From assembly GCA_917880885.1 (NCBI GenBank), contig OU862919.1, positions 49,265,058-49,329,057 on the forward strand: DNA of 64,000 nt. The letters run 5' to 3'. This DNA comes from Limnephilus marmoratus. Its lineage: Eukaryota > Arthropoda > Insecta > Trichoptera > Limnephilidae. The first letter of the stretch is position 1, and the number at the start of each line of letters is the position of its first letter. The notes under the pieces were generated by a model that did not search any database, was not told where the DNA came from, and saw nothing but the letters and a program-made list of their open reading frames with translations. Below, piece after piece: positions 57,492 through 64,000 of the stretch. Made by a program: the position numbers and the translations under genes.

Positions 57492-57758
57492 TTAAGAACA
57501 CTTAGTCATTGTGAACTGTTACTTATTGTTGGTATGGCAAGGTACTGTGAAGCATTATTTTTTAATACATTTTGTATTCTGGCATTGTGAAGGCTGGCCA
57601 CACCAGACACAAGCGACTCTAGTTCCGATTGCAACCGCAAAAACATTCCTTCTGGAGCTCCTGGTCTGTCAAGCTGCTTCTTTTACTCTCGCACTTTCTG
57701 AGATATAATATCTCGTATAATGTAGTGACACGTTAATTGTGTTTTAATAACTATTTTT

Positions 57759-58644
57759 TAGTGTCCGACCGAAACAGGACTTTCTGACCGAAACAGAATC
57801 TTCGGTAGTGTCTCAGTTTTGGCCGAAACCGAAACTTTTTTAGAAATGTTAAAAATCTATTGTTTACTGAAATTTGGCTTATTTTTTACACTTATACAGA
57901 CAGTTAACATGTGTTAAATGAAATTAAAAAAAAATAATTGAAGTTTGTAATTTTTTTTTTTAAATTTACTAAAAATTAACAAACATGTTAACTACTTCTT
58001 GGAACAAAAATTGTCAATAATAAACACTTATATTATAAAGGGAGGACCTCATTAATTGAGTATATTAATTTTAATTGCATTTACAATCACAACATTCTTA
58101 AGAGGAATATAAACGCTAGAAATATTTCGAATCTTATGCCTGCAAAATTTTAAAATCGAGCGTCTTTTTGCATGAGGCTAGTAAGCGAAAAAGTGGTTTT
58201 TATTTATTTTGTGCATAATTTTATAAGAACGAAAAAAAGTTAGAACATGGAAAACCTCAAAAATAGTCTTAGCCATAAAGAAGTATTTTTTTTAAATTGT
58301 TTCTTGTATTGCTTCATAGTTAAGTCATGAAAATATATATTTTTTGGTGGTTTTCGCTTATATTTTTTGTTACGTAAATAATAATTTTATTGTAATTCCA
58401 ATACATGGAAAAGCTAGTAAAAGCTTCGATTTATCCGTAGCATATTTTTTGATGTTCATACTGTAAGCCGATTCGTCGTAAAGATTAATCAAAATAGTAT
58501 CTAAATAGGATTTCACGTATATATTCATCTTAAGACTAAATTTACCATTTATTGAGATCTTTTGCAGAGTTTCGATGCGGCAGAACATCTGCCGAAACTA
58601 GATTTTTTTGCCGAAACCGAAACCGAACCTTCGGTCGGTCACTA
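57759..58644. mobile_element. hAT-type non-autonomous element (TAGTGTCCGACC ends), copy 2
   Basis: Ends as in 1685-2604. Flanks CTATTTTT and TTATTTTT (7 of 8). The interior has diverged and has a different centre. Confidence 0.8.
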
Positions 58645-58845
58645 TTATTTTTTAAATAAAAGTGAATCTGTTAAATTAATCCATCTTATCATTCACTAAA
58701 CTCCCGTGACACACTTATGGAAGTATTGGTTTTGGTAAGATCAATCCTCCTATATTGGCGACCTGCAGTCATGCTAGGGATCGATGAGAATTTAACGAAA
58801 GTTATCATATCAATCCTTATCGATCGACTGTGCCTGTAGTAATTA

Positions 58846-59327
58846 TAATGTAGAAACGGTGATATTGGCAAACTCGGTTCGTGTGAATCGGTCTATAAAG
58901 GGTGTACACAATGTTTATCTGCTCCATTAACCCGCGAAAGGTGAATGAAAATAATACCACCTGTAAACACCTAACTATACATATTCTAAGTGTTGATGCT
59001 GTACCAAACAGGTGTCTCATAAAAATCTCCCAAAATAGTGAACAATTTTAACAGTCCGCTAAGCGTAAACAAACTAAATTAAATCCAAGCATCATTATCA
59101 CAATTATTAAGTTCATCTGTGACGTCCACTAGACTGGCAACAATCGATGCCAAAAATTTATCAAGATGTTGAATATTAAATAAAATTAACTCCCAAATAA
59201 ACACAACTCCTATAATATTTTTTGTTGATCCCGGTTGGTTGCGATTGACATCTTATTAATAGTCTTTGTCATCAATGTCATGATCTAACTCATTGCCTGT
59301 GGAACAGATTCAATGTACCTTCATAAT
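58846..59327. other. No gene recognised
   Basis: Short minus-strand frames without motif. Confidence 0.5.
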
Positions 59328-59337
59328 AATGCACATA

Positions 59338-60807
59338 AGGGTGGTCACAAGAAATCAATGTTGGACTTTTTTGGGGGGGGACCCCCCTAAAAGTTGCCAA
59401 TTGGCTAAAAAATGAGATTGGTGAAGTTTCAGCTCAATTGGATAAGGTTAACCCGTGCCTCATCAAGGTTGAAGTTTTAACTTTCTATAAAAATGCTTTT
59501 TTTTATAAAATACCTAACAATATTGCAAGATTTAATTACATATGTTGTCCAGGTTTTGCTTTATTTATTTTCTCAATTGGTACATAAAAAGGGGTGTAGT
59601 TAAAACTGTTTTCAAAGTAAAAACAGCACAATCCAAATTGAAAATGATGGATTAAAGAGAAAAGAAAAGCAAAAAGGAATAAAAAATAAGAAAAAAGAAT
59701 GTACAAAATTTTATTATTTAAAATATAAAAAAGAAAGAAGTTATCATTATTATTATTTACATTTACAATTAATTATCAGATTAAGGTGGTAACGGCTTAG
59801 ATAACGTGGCTTTTGAAGAATCAGGAAAAAATTTTCTACATTCCGTTACAACTTGTAACAGAAACTGTCTCATTTTCGCATTTCAAATCGCATTTTCTTT
59901 CTTCGATGAAAATTCAGAAAAAAGTGTCAAAACAAGTATGGCTGTAAAAAGTCTACAATTAATTCCAATTGAAGAAAAAACATGTGATGATAGGGATGTG
60001 AAAGCAAAATTCAGTCTCCATCAAGTGAATAATTTATTGGACAAAGATATTGATTATTTTGTTTCTCATCAAACTCTAAATTTTTTCAAAAGGTTTGAAA
60101 GTGATACAGAATTTTTAAATACGGATCCTGACGTATGGTGAGAAAATGCACATCATTTAAAAGCAAAAAACAAATTGTGAACGGTTTCAAGGTTGTCACA
60201 GCTGAAAGAGGGGTAAAATTAATCTACTTCAATTCCTGTTTGACAAAAGACGAATAACAGCGACAGTTTCTGTTACAAGTTGTAACGGAATGTTGAAATT
60301 TTTTTCCTGACTCTTCAAAAGCCACGTTATCTAAGCCGTTACCACCTTAATCTGAATATTAATTGTAAATGTAAATAATGATAATGATAACTTCTTTCTT
60401 TTATAATACTTTCTTTCTTATATTTTAAATAATAAAATTTTGTACATTATTTTTTCTTGTTTTTTATACCTTTTTGCTTTTCTTTTCTCCTTAATCCATC
60501 ATTTTCAATTTGGATTGTGCTGTTTTTACTTTGAAAACAGTTTTAACTACACCCCTTTTTATGTACCAATTGAGAAAATAAATAAAGCAAAATCTGGACA
60601 GCACATATAATAAAATCTTGCAAGATTGTTAGGTATTTTATAAAAAAAAGCATTTTTATAGAAAGTTAAAACTTCAACCTTGATGAGGCACGGGTTAACC
60701 TTATCCAATTGAGCTGAAACTTAACCAATCTCATTTTTTAGCCAATTGGCAACTTTTAGGGGGGTCCCCCCCCAAAAAGTCCAACATTGATTTCTTGTGA
60801 CCACCCT
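59338..60807 (+). mobile_element. Mutator-like element with about 540-bp inverted repeats
   Basis: A perfect 10-bp flank duplication AATGCACATA (59328-59337, 60808-60817) surrounds ends AGGGTGGTCACAAGAAATC. Left arm is about 59338-59869, right arm about 60262-60807, leaving about 390 bp of unique centre. Target-duplication length and very long inverted repeats fit Mutator-like elements; no MULE transposase motif was identified. Confidence 0.8.
59940..60288 (+). pseudogene. Unidentified transposon-type protein fragment
   Basis: The frame open from 59806 is coding-like from about 59935: LIPIEEKTCDDRDVKAKFSL, then DIDYFVSHQTLNFFKRF, then TEFLNTDPDVW and a stop. After a frameshift it continues FKVVTAERGVKLI, then NSCLTKDE, stop, QRQFLLQVVTEC, stop. 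These blocks recur in repetitive insect proteins I cannot assign. The last block lies inside the right inverted repeat, and the first 30 or so residues of the open frame come from the antisense copy of it. Confidence 0.6.
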
Positions 60808-61050
60808 AATGCACATAAATTGAAGATAACATAGCAATTGACGTAGCCTTGAAAAATATCGGAGTTATTAGTAAGTATTAAGTCATAAGAGATGCTTATC
60901 TGAAAGTAATCATAATCATATTAGACCAATAGAGCTATACAATCATCAATGATCAAACTGTATAATGCATTTCCATCACAAATAGATAAGTGCGGGATTG
61001 TTAGCGAGGTTCATCTCCGCTATGGACTATGGTTCATGTGCTCGATTCTT

Positions 61051-61482
61051 CAATGGGGTATTTCCACGATTTTTTTATTGCTTAAAAAAATTAAGCAAAA
61101 AATTACGATGATTACAGAATTTTTATTTTATTTTTATGTTGACGAATAAATTTTCTACAGCGAGTCAAATTTTCCCATTTTTGAATTAGCGCTAAAACGA
61201 TATTTTGGGGCGGGGCTATCGTGTGACGTCACGAGCGTGGACGCTCACTGACAATGTTTATTTATGCCGGCCAAGCTGAGCGACGCTTGTGACGTCACAA
61301 TCGGATTGGCCAACCACGGGCCGTTTTGATTTTGTCAGTTTTAGATCGTTTTTAAAACCAATAATATTGAATGAAAACATAAAAAAAAAAGTTTTTAGTA
61401 GGATGATTAAAATCAGAAAAATGATCTTTAAATATTCCGTGCATTTTCAACAGAATCCCTCTTTTGTGGAAATACCCCATTG
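61051..61482. mobile_element. MITE with CAATGGGGTATTTCCAC ends
   Basis: 17-bp perfect terminal inverted repeats. The interior carries two TGACGTCAC palindromes (61224, 61290 regions). No target duplication seen. Confidence 0.7.
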
Positions 61483-62029
61483 AGACATTAGCAATAGCCA
61501 TACATACATTGGTCGAATCTGTTATTCTCGAGTCTCGTCGAAGATGCATACTTAGATGCCAACTCGAACCAGTGGACACTGACAAAACTGTCAAAATCAA
61601 GTACATTATACTACCTTTTCCGCGCGTTCGTCATAGGACAGGCATCGTATATTTTTACAAAGTTGTTTTAAGGTTCCATATAATGGCTAATTTACCGGCG
61701 ATGTTGGCTGCAACACATAATGTAGAGCAAACTGAAGCAGATGGTTTGAGATCAACAAGAACGTTTCGCCAAAGGGTAGATAGTTGTCACGTGAAAATTA
61801 ACTCTCTAATTTGTTGCAGTTTCTAATCAGGTGTTAGCAGTATTACATTTTTTCCGCGGGTAGTTGCTAGCTGTTTTGGTTTTATATCATACCCATAAGC
61901 CATTTCTATTTTTATAATATCATTTCTATACTATATTGGTAAATATATAATTTACACTCATAAGTAACTTATTGTATCTACCAACAAAACCTTAATATAT
62001 AATTTATCAAGTGTTATACTTAAGAGCGT
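61483..62029. other. No gene recognised
   Basis: A 120-codon frame starting in the MITE end (61464-61826) has no recognisable motif. Confidence 0.45.
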
Positions 62030-62033
62030 TTAA

Positions 62034-62736
62034 CCAGCCAGCGGACGAAAATCCACATTTCGTCGAAAGTTGTTCTTACGATCGTGCAGGGCGGTTACAA
62101 TGAGAAAGATTAATTATTCTCCGTACCAGCTTTTTAAAATTACAACTCAATATCGAATTTATTTCAATTCAAATTAGCTTTATTTTATACCTTCATCCAA
62201 AAATGCTGAAAGGCGTGATGATAAAACTATTAAAATAATGTACTTTTTGTAGTTATATTTTGATTATAAGTATTTATCATTTTTCAATAATGTCTAAATT
62301 TAATAAGAATGTTAAAAAAATCTGAAATATATTAGTTTGTAAGTGCGCAAATAAATACACAAACGCACCAATTTTCACCAAGAAACACATGTACGTACAT
62401 ATTTTTTAATGATTTTATTGAAACTAAAATTAAAATTCTAAAACATACCTTTGCTAGATAACGTATTGATTTATTTTACTGCATGATTTTATTATTTGAA
62501 ATGGGTGTGGTATAATACCAAAACTTTTTTGAAAATTGAACAAATCTGCCAACGACCTATGAAATAACCTTATTATACTAAAAATTAAAAATTTTTCTCA
62601 AAATTTATTACATACGAATGCTAGATAAAAGAACAATCTTTCGAAATCCATTTATAATTTTTTGTGGAAAAGAGTCAATACGTCTAAAAACTTTTTTGAA
62701 AATTACGTATTTTCGGTTTTCTCTGGTAATGCCCTC
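62034..62736. mobile_element. TTAA-target non-autonomous element, copy 2 (inverted)
   Basis: TTAA at 62030-62033 and 62737-62740. Near-identical reverse complement of 43283-43995. Confidence 0.85.
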
Positions 62737-62740
62737 TTAA

Positions 62741-63264
62741 GTAAAAGGCAATATTATAGTCGACACATTAATTACATGTAAAAAACCTGCTCATTTTGAC
62801 TGTTCTAAAACGAGCAAATCGCCTAGATGGACAGCCAAAGATCATTATAAAAATGTAATATGTAATGTTTTCAAAATAAATAAATAAATTTATTATATAC
62901 CAACCAACCATTTCGAAGTGTGGATATAATTTCAAATTCACACCATAGAAACATCAAAAACATCAGAAACATAGACAATATTCACAGGACTGCCAATATA
63001 ATCATCTCTTTAACCTTTCGAAATTCAAGAATACGTATAAATGAAACATTCGACAAAATTCGTCGAGACGCCAGGGTAGTTTTTCGTTCTCAGATGGCGC
63101 ATAACGAATAACTCTTGATCGCTATTGGAGAATTGAGTCCCAAGAACTAACACAAATGGGATAATTTTACCAATACAAGGCATAAACTAAAAGAAAGATT
63201 TTGTGTTGTTATTTGAAGAAGATATATTAGCCCTTTAATATTAACAGATTTCATCAAACAGGGG
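62741..63264. other. No gene recognised
   Basis: No supported feature. Confidence 0.5.
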
Positions 63265-63269
63265 ACAAC

Positions 63270-63624
63270 AATTTGGGAGGCGGGAATGGGTACCGCCGCC
63301 CCGGGAACCTTTATTGGATAACCAACACCTCTGCCATAGGTCACCCCAAGTGGTTCGCTACGTTTGGTGATTTAGCAGGGGTGCCCGGGTTCATGGGGTG
63401 AGGTTTGTCTAGGTCTTGGAGGCGGATGACCAGGACATGCTGAACCCCAGATTCCTACCCACCCTTAAACCCTTTTCCTTCCCAGAACTCTCCTCTCCTT
63501 CCTTTCCTTAAAAAAAACCCTCCACACAGCATCCTCAAAGATGACATAGGCCCTGAGGGAAATTATTTTCCTCAGGGCCTCCTGTGTGGAGCTCATGTAA
63601 AAAAAAAAAAAAAAAAAAAAAAAA
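63270..63624 (+). mobile_element. Retroposon family C, copy 6, with A tail
   Basis: Ends with CCACACAGCATCC...CCCTGAGG...CCTCAGGG...CTGTGTGG and a run of about 27 A (63598-63624), which sets the transcribed strand as plus. No tRNA, 5S or 7SL-type promoter recognised. Confidence 0.8.
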
Positions 63625-63630
63625 CAGACT

Positions 63631-63801
63631 CATCATGAAGTGTGCCGAAAAAAAAGATGCAGACCAATTATCAACTGTGGTAAATAATGAAGTAAGGGAA
63701 GTAAATGCAGAAGAAATAAATAAAAAAAAACAACCCGCAATGATCTTCAAGGGAATTTCATATGACCACAATAAAAAAGACTTTGTTGAGGACATAATTT
63801 A
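63631..63801 (+). pseudogene. Possible LINE ORF1-like scrap
   Basis: About 55 codons after the A run: KKKQPAMIFKGISYDHNKKD resembles the start of the RNA-recognition part of LINE ORF1 proteins. Weak; it could be chance. Confidence 0.25.
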
Positions 63802-64000
63802 AATAGCGCCGTTTTAGTGAAAAACCACCTCAAGGGCGTTGATTGATTGCGTTGTGCAATGGCGTAACTGTATTTGTTTATCTGCAGAGCACTGAAAATT
63901 TACATGTTGTGTATTCTAAGAAAAGGCACTGCGATGTGAATTATCTCTAATTAGTAGGATTAGCAGCATCGCCACAACGCACGAGACGGAAATAGTCCGA

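Larger units (their letters stand above)
56945..58845. mobile_element. Palindromic MITE relative, exploded by later insertions
   Basis: 56945-57060 and 58730-58845 resemble the two arms of the 31190-31412 element (GGTCGATCG, CGGTAACTT, CTGCAG). Between them lie repeat B (57077-57491) and a hAT-type element (57759-58644). Confidence 0.55.

Noticed and set aside
59806..59930. N-terminal part of the 111-codon frame as genuine start of a protein
   Set aside because: This part is the inverted copy of the right-arm coding sequence, so its residues are antisense by-products.

Overview
The window looks like a repeat-dense stretch of an arthropod, most likely insect, nuclear genome. It is AT-rich with intact CpG. 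It carries spliced transposon genes, Helitron ends of the type common in Lepidoptera and aphids, tRNA-headed SINE pieces, non-LTR reverse-transcriptase tails, and a repeated 18-base match to the 3' end of insect tRNA-Lys(CUU). The order of insect cannot be settled from sequence alone. I found no intact host protein-coding gene, rRNA or ordinary tRNA. Every recognisable coding stretch belongs to, or lies inside, a mobile element, and nearly all are broken.

Layout. 0-6.7 kb: a foldback with hammerhead-ribozyme-like arms, a hAT element nested in an older repeat, a near-perfect 185-bp palindrome, and a retroposon split by an insertion. 6.77-11.45 kb: a 4,675-bp element (TE-1) with about 430-bp terminal inverted repeats and a decayed gene for a long protein ending in a FEN1/PIN-like nuclease and a CXC cysteine-rich domain. 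11.9-16.1 kb: small foldbacks and repeats. 16.16-18.38 kb: an element with TTA target duplications and G-run ends that carries a decayed C2H2 zinc-finger array. 19.5-23.5 kb: retroposons, four spaced copies of a tRNA-Lys primer-binding-site motif, and a Helitron with a helicase C-terminus. 24.09-25.35 kb: a hAT element with a perfect 8-bp target duplication. 26.2-31.4 kb: a hAT MITE holding a Helitron, a second hammerhead-like foldback, a 28-bp minisatellite, a LINE tail, and another hAT element. 34.2-36.6 kb: a mariner MITE, a SINE pair and nested repeats. 38.47-41.28 kb: TE-2, a shorter relative of TE-1. 42.59-44.59 kb: a mariner remnant split by a TTAA element. 46-53.5 kb: hAT and TTA-type MITEs, LINE tails and retroposons. 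55-64 kb: a piggyBac-type MITE, nested hAT and palindromic elements, a Mutator-like element that is mostly palindrome, and a second TTAA element inverted relative to the first.

The strongest candidate for something undescribed is the TE-1/TE-2 family. It has long terminal inverted repeats starting TAGCCCAGTCA, apparent 3-bp CTA/TAG target duplications, and a single long protein combining an unassigned N-terminal region, a FEN1/PIN-like nuclease and a CXC domain. I could not match it to a named transposon superfamily. Next come the hammerhead-like repeats, the element carrying zinc fingers, and the Mutator-like palindrome whose inverted repeats run into coding sequence. Element boundaries come from terminal repeats and target duplications read by eye; superfamily names rest on those unless coding evidence is given.
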